Part shown: in pieces, positions 47,604 through 56,538 of the stretch | How positions within the stretch are numbered: position 1 is the first letter of the stretch | Layout of the letters: each line of letters opens with the position of its first letter | Assembly (NCBI GenBank): GCA_947493745.1 | Contig: CANLSM010000001.1 | Location: forward strand, 277,913-341,912 | DNA: 64,000 nt | Source: an uncultured Paracoccaceae bacterium | GTDB taxonomy: Bacteria; Pseudomonadota; Alphaproteobacteria; Rhodobacterales; Rhodobacteraceae | Reading direction: 5' to 3' | Translations under genes and position numbers: made by a program | The notes under the pieces: generated by a model | Told to the model about the DNA's origin: nothing | Databases searched by the model: none | What the model saw: only the letters and a program-made list of their open reading frames with translations

Positions 47604-48434
47604 TCAGCCCAGTTCTGACTTGATTGCTTTCAGTCGCGGCCCCAAGCGATAAGACTTTTCATACGCGTTCAGGTGCTTCGATGCCATATCGAATTTCTTC
47701 TCGGCATGGTTGAGCAGGATCAGGCGGCTGAGCTTCTTGCTGTTCACCCCCAACCGGCAGGAAACCTCCAACGCGGCGATGGCCCGCGATGGGCGGTCGA
47801 GACGTTCCTCAAGGTCGGCGATGAGCCGCGTCGCATAGCTTCCGTTGCCTTTGATGTCCTGCAATCTGTCCGGATCGGAAAGCGCCTCATGAATGGCGTC
47901 GCCATTGCGGTCAAGATAGTCCTTGCACCAATGCGCACAATCAAGCGCAAGAGCGGATTCAAAGACCGGGATCAATGGTCTGAGGTCAAGCGGTGCGCTT
48001 GGATCGGTTCTCAGCACGTTCTGTGCCGCTTGTGCCTGCGCGATGCTGTAGCGGAAGAAATCCGCGTAGAAACAAAGCGCAAGCGACAGGCCGAACCCGG
48101 TGTCGAGACCTGCATTGCCGGCGATGGCATCTTCAGGTTCCAGAACTGCAGCCGGATCAAGGGTGCCGAAGGCCTCTTCCAGTGCCAGAAGCTGGGCCAC
48201 ACTCATTTCGGTTTCGTCCGGCCTGTCGGCGCGGACACCATTTAAATCGAGATAGGATTTCAGCGACGGGTCATACCGGGACAGGCATTGATATCCGGTC
48301 TCGGGCGCCGCCAGACGTTCCAGAACAGACAGATGCCGACCGTTTCGCACGGCGATGAGCATCGTCTTCTCGGATTGCGCCTGCATGTCGATGAAGCCCT
48401 TGATCTGGTCTGAAAGGCAGATGACAATACTCAT
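47604..48434 (-). CDS. Unknown protein with TPR-like helical C-terminus, linked to sulfotransferase
   Basis: The 276-aa protein is cytoplasmic by sequence (no signal or membrane segment). I see no known catalytic motif. The C-terminal third (from about residue 200: YATRLIADLEERLDRPSRAI, LGVNSKKLSRLILLNHAEKKFDMASKHL) has helix-pair periodicity like TPR repeats. The N-terminal segment MSIVICLSDQIKGFIDMQAQSEKTM could bind a nucleotide-like ligand, but this is weak. It is the first gene of a two-gene unit with the sulfotransferase. Confidence 0.6.
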   Translation of the reverse strand: MSIVICLSDQIKGFIDMQAQSEKTMLIAVRNGRHLSVLERLAAPETGYQCLSRYDPSLKSYLDLNGVRADRPDETEMSVAQLLALEEAFGTLDPAAVLEPEDAIAGNAGLDTGFGLSLALCFYADFFRYSIAQAQAAQNVLRTDPSAPLDLRPLIPVFESALALDCAHWCKDYLDRNGDAIHEALSDPDRLQDIKGNGSYATRLIADLEERLDRPSRAIAALEVSCRLGVNSKKLSRLILLNHAEKKFDMASKHLNAYEKSYRLGPRLKAIKSELG

Positions 48435-48540
48435 ATCCGCACGTCCAGAACATTTTTAGGGGACGCAGGCGGTCTTTAAATTATGGTGCCGATTATCTAC
48501 TCTGGGTTTTATCGGCAATTGATATCGGACCCAAAACACG

Positions 48541-49461
48541 GTGACGCCTTCTCCACCCCCTCTCTGGCTCGGCGCACTCAGCGTGAGGGACTGGTTTCGC
48601 GTTCTGTGGCGTTTCGTCCTGGATTTTGGGCGAAACGACCTGTCGCTGATGGCCGCAGGTGTCGCGTTCTTCGCGATGCTCGCGCTGTTTCCCGGGATTG
48701 CGGCGCTGGTCTCCTTTTACGGCATTCTCGCCGATCCAACGGCGATCAAGACCAACATGGTGCTTCTCAAGCCGCTCATGCCCGACAACGTCTATCCGTT
48801 GCTGGATCGGCAGGTCTCGATGCTTCTGAGAACGGATCAGAGCGCCCTTGGGGCGGCCAGTCTTATCTCACTGGTGTTTGCGACATGGAGCGCGCGTGCC
48901 GGCATCACAGCCCTTCTGACCGGGCTTGAGCGGATCGGCGGGATATCGCGGGAACGCAGCCTGCTCAGAAGCCTCGGTCTTGCCTACCTGATGACGCTTC
49001 TGCTGATCCTTGTGGGGATCGTCGCGGTGGTGAGCGTCGTTTTCGTGCCGACCATCCTGGCCTTGCTGCCGCTTGGAACCGCGGCATCGGTTGCAGCACA
49101 TATCGGACAATGGGCGGTTGCCATTCTGACCATCCTCATCGGGATCGGTCTGGTCTATCGCTACAGTTCCCTGTCCAACATGCGCCGACCGCCCCTGATC
49201 ACGCCCGGTTCGATTGTTGCCACGCTGCTCTGGCTGTGGGCGTCCCTGTTGCTGTCCGCATATTTGCGAAACTTCGGATACTATAACGAGATCTACGGCT
49301 CGCTCGGCGCGGTCATTGCCCTTCTGCTCTGGTTCTATGTCGGGGCGTATGTGGTTCTCATCGGTGCGGAACTGAATGCCGAGGCCGAAACATACCTTCG
49401 TGGCCAGTCCAAGTTGCAATCTGATTTCCTCGCTCAATCCCCGAGTGACGAGGAAGGGTGA
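48541..49461 (+). CDS. YihY/BrkB family inner membrane protein
   Basis: The 306-aa protein has about six transmembrane helices and the family pattern: DLSLMAAGVAFFAMLALFPGIAAL near the N-terminus, a central FATWSARAGITALLTGLERIGG, the RYSSLSNMRRPPLITPGS loop, and a final GAVIALLLWFYVGAYVVLIGAELNAE. The former name RNase BN is not valid for this family; its function is unclear. The start is GTG 48541, since no closer ATG is available. It diverges from the unit at 47604. Confidence 0.92.
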   Translation: MTPSPPPLWLGALSVRDWFRVLWRFVLDFGRNDLSLMAAGVAFFAMLALFPGIAALVSFYGILADPTAIKTNMVLLKPLMPDNVYPLLDRQVSMLLRTDQSALGAASLISLVFATWSARAGITALLTGLERIGGISRERSLLRSLGLAYLMTLLLILVGIVAVVSVVFVPTILALLPLGTAASVAAHIGQWAVAILTILIGIGLVYRYSSLSNMRRPPLITPGSIVATLLWLWASLLLSAYLRNFGYYNEIYGSLGAVIALLLWFYVGAYVVLIGAELNAEAETYLRGQSKLQSDFLAQSPSDEEG

Positions 49462-49575
49462 CGATTGCCACTCCGCGTCGATTTGAGGTGAACTAGATCA
49501 TTGTGGGGGTCGTTTTCCTCTGATTTTCCATCTATTGATGGGTATCGAACAATATCAGGCAATGTGGGTAAACTG

Positions 49576-50286
49576 ATGGCGTTGAAATATAATGCGAATC
49601 TGGAAGTTCAGTTCTCTCCGGACACGTTGCTCGGACAGGTTGAGAAGGACACGCTTGAAGCGCTCAAATCGACCTGGACGGATGCCAGATACGAGACCGG
49701 GCAACTGATCCTCGACGCGGAAGAGGGATCTTCCGACGTGTTGTTTCTGCTCGAAGGCTCAGTGCGTGTCGCCAACTTCTCGGCCAAGGGGCGGGAGGTG
49801 TCCTTTACCACGCTTGACGAGGGCAATTGCTTCGGCGAGTTCGCGGTGATCGATGGCGCACCCCGATCCGCGAGTGTTGTAGCGCTCAGCGATTGCCGGG
49901 TCGCACGGGTTTCCGACACACAGTTCCGCGGTCTGCTTGCCGCCCATTCCGACATGAGCTTCGCCTTGATGGAATCGCTCGTCATCAAGCTGCGGGAGCT
50001 AACCCGGCGGGTCAGCGATTTCACCGCCCTCAAGGCCGATGACCGGATCCGCCTGGAGCTTATCCGCTTGTGCGAGCCGCATCTCAAGGACGATGGTACG
50101 GTTCTTTTCGCGCATCCGCCGACGCAATCCGAACTCGCCGCTTTTGTCTTCACCAACCGTGAGGCGGTGGCCCGCGTCATTGGCCGGATGAAGAAGGATG
50201 GCGTGATCGAGCGCCGGGGACGGGGGCTCTACATTCCGTCCTTCGACAAGATGCGGCACTACCAGAAAGAGCTTGAAGGCAGCTGA
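49576..50286 (+). CDS. Crp/Fnr family transcriptional regulator
   Basis: The N-terminal domain is a cyclic-nucleotide-binding fold with FGEFAVIDGAPRSASVVAL, which matches the phosphate-binding cassette (G-E, then R-S-A) of cAMP receptors, and lacks the cysteines of Fnr. The C-terminus has a helix-turn-helix (PTQSELAAFVFTNREAVARVIGRMKKDGVIERRGRGLYI). I chose ATG 49576 (236 aa), which begins at the usual family position; the open frame to 49501 adds 25 residues. Regulated genes are unknown. Confidence 0.88.
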   Translation: MALKYNANLEVQFSPDTLLGQVEKDTLEALKSTWTDARYETGQLILDAEEGSSDVLFLLEGSVRVANFSAKGREVSFTTLDEGNCFGEFAVIDGAPRSASVVALSDCRVARVSDTQFRGLLAAHSDMSFALMESLVIKLRELTRRVSDFTALKADDRIRLELIRLCEPHLKDDGTVLFAHPPTQSELAAFVFTNREAVARVIGRMKKDGVIERRGRGLYIPSFDKMRHYQKELEGS

Positions 50287-50642
50287 AGCGCCGCTTTCAA
50301 CGATCTGTGATGATGCTTCTCGGGCAAGTGTGAGAATCCGCACAGTCTGACCTACTCCCTTTGGACAATATGATTTCTGACGGTTGGGTTGGGGTAGGTT
50401 GTGTTTGAGTATCAGGTTCTGAGGGTCAGGTTCTCCTGTGCCCCTGTGTTTAAGAGATAGCCGACTTTCCCAAACCAGCAATCGCCTGGCTGAGTATCTC
50501 AGCAATCCGGGGCATTCCGATGCTTCCCGTGATGTGAGAACCGAATTTTGGGGATCGGATCAGTCAGGCGGTTTGTTGGGCTCTTCCTTCAAGTCAGGGA
50601 TAACCTGCTTTGCCCGACGCAAGGGCTCTGCTGGAGGGCAAG
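50287..50642. other. Gene-free stretch of 356 bp
   Basis: No convincing reading frame or RNA gene is visible. It contains a G-rich segment (TTGGGTTGGGGTAGGTTG near 50383-50400) and a short palindrome GCTGAG-tat-CTCAGC at 50489-50503. It presumably holds the promoter of the next gene, but no clear -35/-10 pair stands out. Confidence 0.5.
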
Positions 50643-51596
50643 ATGAGAGATACGAACACGCCACTGGAGCTCGCGGTCAAACAGCTTCTCAGCTTTCGCG
50701 GCGACCGCGGCAACTGGGTCGCGACAGATATGGGGCGCGGCGAGAACTCGCAACATCTGACAGCATGTGCTGCTATTGCGCTGGCCACTGCCGCCCGGTC
50801 CGGCAGGCTGAACGGGACGCTGGCCGCCGAGGTCACCGATATCGCTGTGTCGTCGGCGTCAGATCTGCTCGATCTGCCTTGTCAGAACCATAATCTCAGC
50901 CCGGCAAGCTATGATGACCAGAAAGTGGACATGATGGCGCGCAAGCTGACGCTTTGTGCGGTTACCGGTCGAACGCCCCGCGAAGATATGCTCAAGCAGG
51001 GTTTGCGCATCCTCAAGCTGAAGACCTGCCAGAATGGTGCGGGGCGGGACGCGTTTTCCGACTACTGGGCGCGGCCCCTGAGTGAAACCGATCAGGCGCT
51101 TGCGCTGGCGTTGTTCCGCTTCGACGCGATCTCAAAGGCGGATCTTGAGCGGCTCTGGCGCGGGAAGATCGTCCAGGCGCAGCGCGCCGACAGTACGTGG
51201 AACAGCTACTGGCTGGAGGGCTATGGATACTCAACCGCAACCGCGTGCGAATTCTGGTATATGGCCGGACGCCCGGACCCCGCACCCGAAACCCTGCATG
51301 GCTTCTGGCCCGAGGACAGCGAGTGCGACCGCATTCTGATGACGCGCGCGCAGACCTACATCGATTCGAAAGTCGCGGCTGTCTGGGCGGGTGATCTGGT
51401 TGAGCAAGCGATGTCCGGCACGCGCTGGCGGCTTCAGGGTGTGCGGGCGAACATTGCCATGGTCGAGCTTCTGAGTTGTCTGTCCGACGAGCAGATCAGC
51501 AAGGCTGACCGGCAGTCGGTTTCAGCCGTCCAGCGCAGCATACTGGCCGATATGACCTCTCCTCCGCACCCCGGAGAACTTGCGGTCTCAGTCTGA
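50643..51596 (+). CDS. Unknown protein, possibly an alpha/alpha-toroid fold
   Basis: The 317-aa protein is soluble, without signal or membrane segment. [32 protein letters not shown] and other helix-pair repeats recall toroid proteins such as terpenoid cyclase or squalene-hopene cyclase relatives, but the catalytic DxDD or metal motifs are not present, so no activity is claimed. A cluster of Trp/Tyr residues ([15 protein letters not shown]) is notable. I chose ATG 50643 because GGAGGGCA lies just upstream; an in-frame ATG at 50610 has none. Its last 9 bp overlap pyrE. Confidence 0.6.
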   Translation: MRDTNTPLELAVKQLLSFRGDRGNWVATDMGRGENSQHLTACAAIALATAARSGRLNGTLAAEVTDIAVSSASDLLDLPCQNHNLSPASYDDQKVDMMARKLTLCAVTGRTPREDMLKQGLRILKLKTCQNGAGRDAFSDYWARPLSETDQALALALFRFDAISKADLERLWRGKIVQAQRADSTWNSYWLEGYGYSTATACEFWYMAGRPDPAPETLHGFWPEDSECDRILMTRAQTYIDSKVAAVWAGDLVEQAMSGTRWRLQGVRANIAMVELLSCLSDEQISKADRQSVSAVQRSILADMTSPPHPGELAVSV

Positions 51597-52289
51597 GCCC
51601 GGCAACTCGCTGATCCCGCCATGCGCCTTGGACCAGTCCAGCGGCGCATGCAGGAATTTCTCGACCTCATCAATGGTTGCCGCTTCGAAGAGCGTTTTCT
51701 CGCGCGCCACATCCAGCACATCCCACCATGTTGCAAGGTAATGCAGGTTCAGATCGTGCTTGCCCAGTGTCTCATGCGTTGACTTGAAGATGTCGTAATA
51801 GAACACCACCAGCGTGTGATTGCAGCTTGCCCCTGCGCGCCGGATGGCCTCGGCAAATTTGAGTTTCGAGCCACCATCGGTGGTCAGGTCCTCGACCAGC
51901 AGGACCCGCTGACCTTCCTCGATGACCCCCTCGATCTGCGCGTCCCGCCCGTAGCCCTTCGGTTTCTTGCGCACATACTGCATCGGCAGCCCCATCCGCT
52001 CCGCAATCCAGGCGGAAAACGGGATCCCTGCCGTCTCGCCGCCTGCTACCGCATCAAACTGCTCAAACCCGACCGAGCGGTAGAGCGTGGAGACGGCGAA
52101 ATCCATCAGCGTGGCACGGATGCGCGGGTAGGAGATCAGTTTGCGGCAGTCGATATAGACCGGCGAGGCGAGGCCGGATGCGAAGGTGTAAGGCTCCTCG
52201 GGACGGAAATGTACAGCGCCTATCTCATGCAACATGCCCGCGGTCAGAGATGCCATGAGTTTCGGGTCCGGGAATGAGTGGGTCTGCAT
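51588..52289 (-). CDS. pyrE: Orotate phosphoribosyltransferase
   Basis: PyrE makes orotidine 5'-monophosphate from orotate and PRPP in pyrimidine synthesis. The PRPP-binding motif [14 protein letters not shown] is at 129-142, with the catalytic loop [15 protein letters not shown] before it. Length 233 aa is on the long side but ordinary for the group. It lies 37 bp downstream of pyrC on the same strand, so the two pathway genes are probably cotranscribed. Its 3' end overlaps the unknown gene at 50643. Confidence 0.96.
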   Translation of the reverse strand: MQTHSFPDPKLMASLTAGMLHEIGAVHFRPEEPYTFASGLASPVYIDCRKLISYPRIRATLMDFAVSTLYRSVGFEQFDAVAGGETAGIPFSAWIAERMGLPMQYVRKKPKGYGRDAQIEGVIEEGQRVLLVEDLTTDGGSKLKFAEAIRRAGASCNHTLVVFYYDIFKSTHETLGKHDLNLHYLATWWDVLDVAREKTLFEAATIDEVEKFLHAPLDWSKAHGGISELPGSD

Positions 52290-52326
52290 GGCGGTCTCCT
52301 GTTCGGTCGGCTTCGTTTGGGCGATT

Positions 52327-53364
52327 TCAGATGACCCGCCAATAGAGATCGAACCCTGGATCGAAAACCGTCACCGGCCCGTCACCTGTCTCGATCTTGG
52401 CGGGGAATTTTACGGGGTCTGATTGCTTCTCCAGCGTCAGGGTCTCGGGATTCGTCGGCAGCCCGTATAAGGCCGGGCCGTTGCGGGAAGCGAAGGCCTC
52501 AAGACGGTCCAGCGCGTTCTCTTCTTCAAAGACATGCGCAAGGCAGGACATCGTGTTGGTGGCCGAGAAAACCCCGGCGCAACCGCAGGCATGCTCCTTC
52601 AGCGCGTCCGTGTGCGGGGCGCTGTCGGTACCCAGGAAATAGCGCCGATCACCGGAGGTTGCGGCCTTGCGCAGGGCGAGCCTGTGGCTCTCCCGCTTGG
52701 CCACCGGCAGGCAGTAGTAATGCGGTTTGATCCCGCCCACGAGGATATGGTTCCGGTTGATGATCAGGTGATGTGTGGTGATCGTCCCTGCGAGGTTCTT
52801 CTCGGTTTCACCGATATAGGCCACCCCTTCCGAGGTGGTGATATGCTCCATCACCACCTTGAGGTTCGGGTGACGGCGGCGGATCGGGTCGAGCGCCCGG
52901 TCGATGAACACGGCCTCCCGGTCAAAAATGTCGATCTCCGGGTCGGTTACTTCGCCATGAACGCAAAGCGGCAGCCCGATCTCGGCCATCCGCTCCAGCA
53001 CGGGCTCCACCTTCTGGAAGTCGCGCACGCCGGAGGCCGAGTTCGTGGTGGCACCGGCGGGGTAGAGCTTCACCGCCTTGATCAGGCCCGAACCGGCTGC
53101 CTTTGCAACGTCATCCGCATCCGTGTCCTCGGTCAGATAGAGCGTCATCAGCGGCTCGAACGACATCCCGTCGGGAAGCGCGGCAAGGATCCGCTCCCGA
53201 TAGGCGGCAGCGTCCTGTCCACGGATGACGGGCGGCACCAGATTGGGCATGATGATGGCGCGCGCGAAATCACGCGCGGTTTCCGGCAGCACTGCCTTCA
53301 ACATCGCGCCATCGCGCAGATGCAGGTGCCAGTCATCGGGCCGCAGGATGGTCAATCTATCCAT
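52327..53364 (-). CDS. pyrC: Dihydroorotase
   Basis: PyrC closes carbamoyl aspartate to dihydroorotate. The zinc site shows [10 protein letters not shown] at 10-19 (two His), the carbamylated-lysine segment [15 protein letters not shown] and EHITT histidines, and GTDSAPH with the catalytic aspartate. At 345 aa it is of the short E. coli type. The start overlaps the stop of the upstream phosphomannomutase gene by 8 bp (ATGGATAG). Confidence 0.97.
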   Translation of the reverse strand: MDRLTILRPDDWHLHLRDGAMLKAVLPETARDFARAIIMPNLVPPVIRGQDAAAYRERILAALPDGMSFEPLMTLYLTEDTDADDVAKAAGSGLIKAVKLYPAGATTNSASGVRDFQKVEPVLERMAEIGLPLCVHGEVTDPEIDIFDREAVFIDRALDPIRRRHPNLKVVMEHITTSEGVAYIGETEKNLAGTITTHHLIINRNHILVGGIKPHYYCLPVAKRESHRLALRKAATSGDRRYFLGTDSAPHTDALKEHACGCAGVFSATNTMSCLAHVFEEENALDRLEAFASRNGPALYGLPTNPETLTLEKQSDPVKFPAKIETGDGPVTVFDPGFDLYWRVI

Positions 53365-54721
53365 TGAGCATCTCCGTAATCGCGCTCACCTGTCTTGCCA
53401 GCAAATCGCGGTTCCCGCGGGTCTCCACGTTCAACCGCACAACCGGTTCGGTGTTGGAGGAGCGCAGGTTGAAACGCCAGTCGTCGAACTCAAGGCTGAT
53501 CCCGTCGGTGTCGTCCCGGCGCTGGGCATCTGCCTCAAACGCCGCAACCACAGAGGCGATGGAGGCTGCGGGATCATCCAGCGTGAAGTTGATCTCGCCC
53601 GAGGAGGGGAACTTTTCCTGCCGGTCGGCTACAAGCGATGACAGCGGCTGGCCGGTGCGCGACATCAGATCAAGCACCAGCATCAGCGGGATCATTCCGC
53701 TGTCGCAATACATGAAGTCGCGGAAATAGTGATGTGCCGACATCTCACCGCCATAGATCGCGTTCTCGGCCCGCATCACCTGCTTGAGAAATGCGTGCCC
53801 CGTGCGGGCCTGAACAGGCTTGCCGCCGAGCGAGGTCACCAGATCGATGGTGTTCCAGGTAACCCGGGGATCATGAACGATGGTCTCGCCTGCCGATTTC
53901 TCCAGGAAAGAGGCCGCAAGCAGCCCCACGATATATTCGCCGTCGATGAAGTTGCCGGTCTCATCAAAGAAGAAACACCGGTCGAAATCTCCGTCCCAGG
54001 CAACACCAAGATCGGCCTGTTCCGCCAGAACGGCGTCCGCGGTTGCCGGGCGGTTCTCGATCAGTAGCGGGTTGGGAATACCGTTCGGAAACGAGCCATC
54101 GGGATCATGGAACTTGCGTATGAACGTGACGGGTGCCCCTGCCGTCGCCATTTGCTCTGCGATCACGTCAAAAGTCGGGCCTGCTGCCCCGTTGCCCGCA
54201 TTGACCAGCACTTTGAGCGGCCTCAGCGCAGAGGGATCAATGAACGAGAGCACGCGCGCGGCGTAGGCGGCCCGGTAGTCGCCCGTCACAACGCTGCCAA
54301 CCGGGCCTGCGGGCTCGAAATCGCCCGATGACGCAAGCGCCCGGATGGCGGCCATGCCCGTCGCCTCGCCCAGCGGCTTGCTTTCGGCAAGCACCATCTT
54401 GATACCGTTGTAATCCATCGGATTGTGTGAGGCCGTGACCATCAGCCCGCCATCCACGCCCAGATGGCTGGTGGCAAAATAGATCTCCTCGGTCCCGCAG
54501 AGGCCAAGATCGATCACATCCGTCCCGGCGGTGGTCAGACCGTCGACCAGCGCACCCGACAAAGCCTCGCTTGAAGCCCGGCAATCACGACCGACCACGA
54601 CCGTCCGGCATCCCAGCACCTCCGCGAATGCACGCCCGATGCGAAACACGATCCCTTCGTCAAGATTGTCGCCAAGCCGTCCACGTATGTCATAGGCCTT
54701 GAAGCAGGAAAGCTCGTTCAT
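53357..54721 (-). CDS. Phosphomannomutase/phosphoglucomutase (AlgC/ManB type)
   Basis: This alpha-D-phosphohexomutase interconverts hexose 1- and 6-phosphates, feeding GDP-mannose and UDP-glucose for polysaccharides. The phosphoserine loop [11 protein letters not shown] has Ser 98, the metal loop is DGDFDRC, the sugar-binding loop GEMSAHHYF, and the C-terminal phosphate loop [13 protein letters not shown] chose ATG 54721 ([14 protein letters not shown], 454 aa), which gives the family N-terminus; the frame to 54796 adds 25 unlikely residues. It is coupled to pyrC by an 8-bp overlap. Confidence 0.94.
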   Translation of the reverse strand: MNELSCFKAYDIRGRLGDNLDEGIVFRIGRAFAEVLGCRTVVVGRDCRASSEALSGALVDGLTTAGTDVIDLGLCGTEEIYFATSHLGVDGGLMVTASHNPMDYNGIKMVLAESKPLGEATGMAAIRALASSGDFEPAGPVGSVVTGDYRAAYAARVLSFIDPSALRPLKVLVNAGNGAAGPTFDVIAEQMATAGAPVTFIRKFHDPDGSFPNGIPNPLLIENRPATADAVLAEQADLGVAWDGDFDRCFFFDETGNFIDGEYIVGLLAASFLEKSAGETIVHDPRVTWNTIDLVTSLGGKPVQARTGHAFLKQVMRAENAIYGGEMSAHHYFRDFMYCDSGMIPLMLVLDLMSRTGQPLSSLVADRQEKFPSSGEINFTLDDPAASIASVVAAFEADAQRRDDTDGISLEFDDWRFNLRSSNTEPVVRLNVETRGNRDLLARQVSAITEMLNG

Positions 54722-54892
54722 ATCAATCCGACCCGTTCTCGTGTGGCGTTTGCGATAACTTGGTTTGCGGACCAATGCAATTCCGGCGGGTTCCAATACA
54801 TGAACTGACGCGAAGAAGTTCGCGTAAAGCCCTTGTCACTTCCGAAAAGGTCCTCATACTCTGCGCCCATAATAAGACAGGGAGACTTATTC

Positions 54893-56473
54893 GTGAAAAA
54901 CGCAACAACGCTTCTGGCGGTCGCATTGCTGTCCTCGACTGCATTGACGGCCTCTGCCGAAACACTTCGATGGGCGCGTGCGGGCGATGCTCTGACGCTC
55001 GATCCGCATGCACAGAACGAAGGCCCGACCTCGGCGCTTGCGCATCAGATCATGGAACCGCTGCTCATTCGTGACATGACCGGTGCGATCGTGCCCGCCC
55101 TTGCAACCGAATGGGGGCCGTCCGAGGAAGACCCGAATGTGTGGTTCTTCAAGCTTCGCGAAGGGGTGACCTTCCATGATGGGGCCGAGTTCGACAGCGA
55201 GGATGCGGTTTTCTCGCTGAACCGCGCGATGACCGAAGACAGTGACTACAAGGAACTGCTGGCTTCCGTGAAAGAGGTGCGGGCCAACGGCAAATACGGT
55301 TTCGAGATTGTCACCAACGGTCCGAACCCGATCATGCCGTCCAACCTGACCAACATGTTCATCATGGACAAGGACTGGGCCGAGGCGAACAACGCCGTGA
55401 AGGTTCAGGACTACGAGGGCGGCGAGGACACGTTTGCCGCCAAGAACGCCAACGGCACCGGTCCTTACCGGCTGGTCAGCCGCGAGCCCGACACCAAGAC
55501 GGTTCTTGCGATCAACGAGAACTACTGGGGCAAGGACGAGTTCCCGATGGAGGTGACAGAGATCGTCTACACCCCCATCCAGAATGCGGCCACCCGTGTT
55601 GCGGCCTTGCTGTCCGGTGAGGTTGATTTCATCCAGGATGTGCCGGTGCAGGATCTCGAACGGGTTGCCGGAACAGATGGTCTGACCGTGAAGACGGCAC
55701 CCCAGAACCGGGTGATCTTCCTGGGCATGAACCAGGGTGACGCGGATCTCGCTTCGGACAACATCGATGGCAGGAACCCGTTTGCGGATGTGCGTGTGCG
55801 TCAGGCGATGAACATGGCCATCAACCGCGATGCGATCAAACAGGTCGTGATGCGCGGTCAGTCCGTGCCTGCAGGTATGACGGCGCCGCCTTTCGTGAAC
55901 GGCTGGACGGCTGAACTGGACGCCGTGCCTGAAACCGATGTTGAGAAAGCCAAGGCACTGATGGCAGAGGCCGGGTATCCTGATGGATTCTCGATCCAGC
56001 TTGATTGCCCGAATGACCGCTACATCAACGATGAGGCGATCTGTCAGGCCGCTGTCGGCATGTTCGCCCAGATCGGTGTGAATGTCCGTCTGGACGCCAA
56101 ACCGAAGGCGCAGCATTTCCCGCTGATCGGTAATCTTGAGACCGATTTCTACATGCTCGGCTGGGGCGTCCCGACCTATGACAGCGAATACGTCTTCAAC
56201 TTCCTCGCCCATACCAAGGGCGAAAAGTACGGCTCGTGGAACGGCACCCGTTTCAGCGATCCGGCACTGGATGCGAAGATCGAGGCGCTGGCGTCCGAGA
56301 CCGATCTTGAGAAGCGCGATGCGATGATCGGCGAGATCTGGAACGTGGTTCAGGAAGAGGTGCTCTACCTGCCGATCCACCACCAGGTTCTGAACTGGGG
56401 CATGTCCAGCAAGGTCGATACAATTGTCGCGCCTGACGACACGGCCAAGTTCAAGTACTTCACATTCAACTGA
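54893..56473 (+). CDS. ABC transporter substrate-binding protein, dipeptide/oligopeptide type (SBP 1)
   Basis: The 526-aa protein has a Sec signal peptide (MKNATTLLAVALLSSTALTASA) without a lipobox, so it is free periplasmic. The mature part is an SBP_bac_5 fold: LTLDPHAQNEGPTSALAHQI, WFFKLREGVTFHDGAEFDSEDAVFS and the C-terminal VLYLPIHHQ. The start is GTG 54893 with CAGGGAGA upstream. It is the first of two tandem binding proteins; a stable hairpin without U-tract follows its stop. The ligand is unknown; this family binds peptides, nickel chelates, opines or sugars. Confidence 0.93.
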   Translation: MKNATTLLAVALLSSTALTASAETLRWARAGDALTLDPHAQNEGPTSALAHQIMEPLLIRDMTGAIVPALATEWGPSEEDPNVWFFKLREGVTFHDGAEFDSEDAVFSLNRAMTEDSDYKELLASVKEVRANGKYGFEIVTNGPNPIMPSNLTNMFIMDKDWAEANNAVKVQDYEGGEDTFAAKNANGTGPYRLVSREPDTKTVLAINENYWGKDEFPMEVTEIVYTPIQNAATRVAALLSGEVDFIQDVPVQDLERVAGTDGLTVKTAPQNRVIFLGMNQGDADLASDNIDGRNPFADVRVRQAMNMAINRDAIKQVVMRGQSVPAGMTAPPFVNGWTAELDAVPETDVEKAKALMAEAGYPDGFSIQLDCPNDRYINDEAICQAAVGMFAQIGVNVRLDAKPKAQHFPLIGNLETDFYMLGWGVPTYDSEYVFNFLAHTKGEKYGSWNGTRFSDPALDAKIEALASETDLEKRDAMIGEIWNVVQEEVLYLPIHHQVLNWGMSSKVDTIVAPDDTAKFKYFTFN

Positions 56474-56484
56474 TGTGACTTTGC

Positions 56485-56510
56485 GGGCAGGGGCAATCAT
56501 GCTCCTGCCC
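56485..56510 (+). repeat. Stable intergenic hairpin after SBP 1 (no U-tract)
   Basis: GGGCAGGGGC (56485-56494) pairs with GCTCCTGCCC (56501-56510), 10 pairs with one G-U and a 6-base loop. The sequence after it (CATATGACAA) is not a T-tract. It probably stabilises the SBP 1 mRNA end rather than stopping transcription. Confidence 0.75.
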
Positions 56511-56538
56511 CATATGACAATTCCGGAGGACCCCCGTG

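Noticed and set aside
54887-56500. 537-aa minus-strand open frame
   Set aside because: Shadow of SBP 1; histidine/arginine/valine-rich composition without domains.
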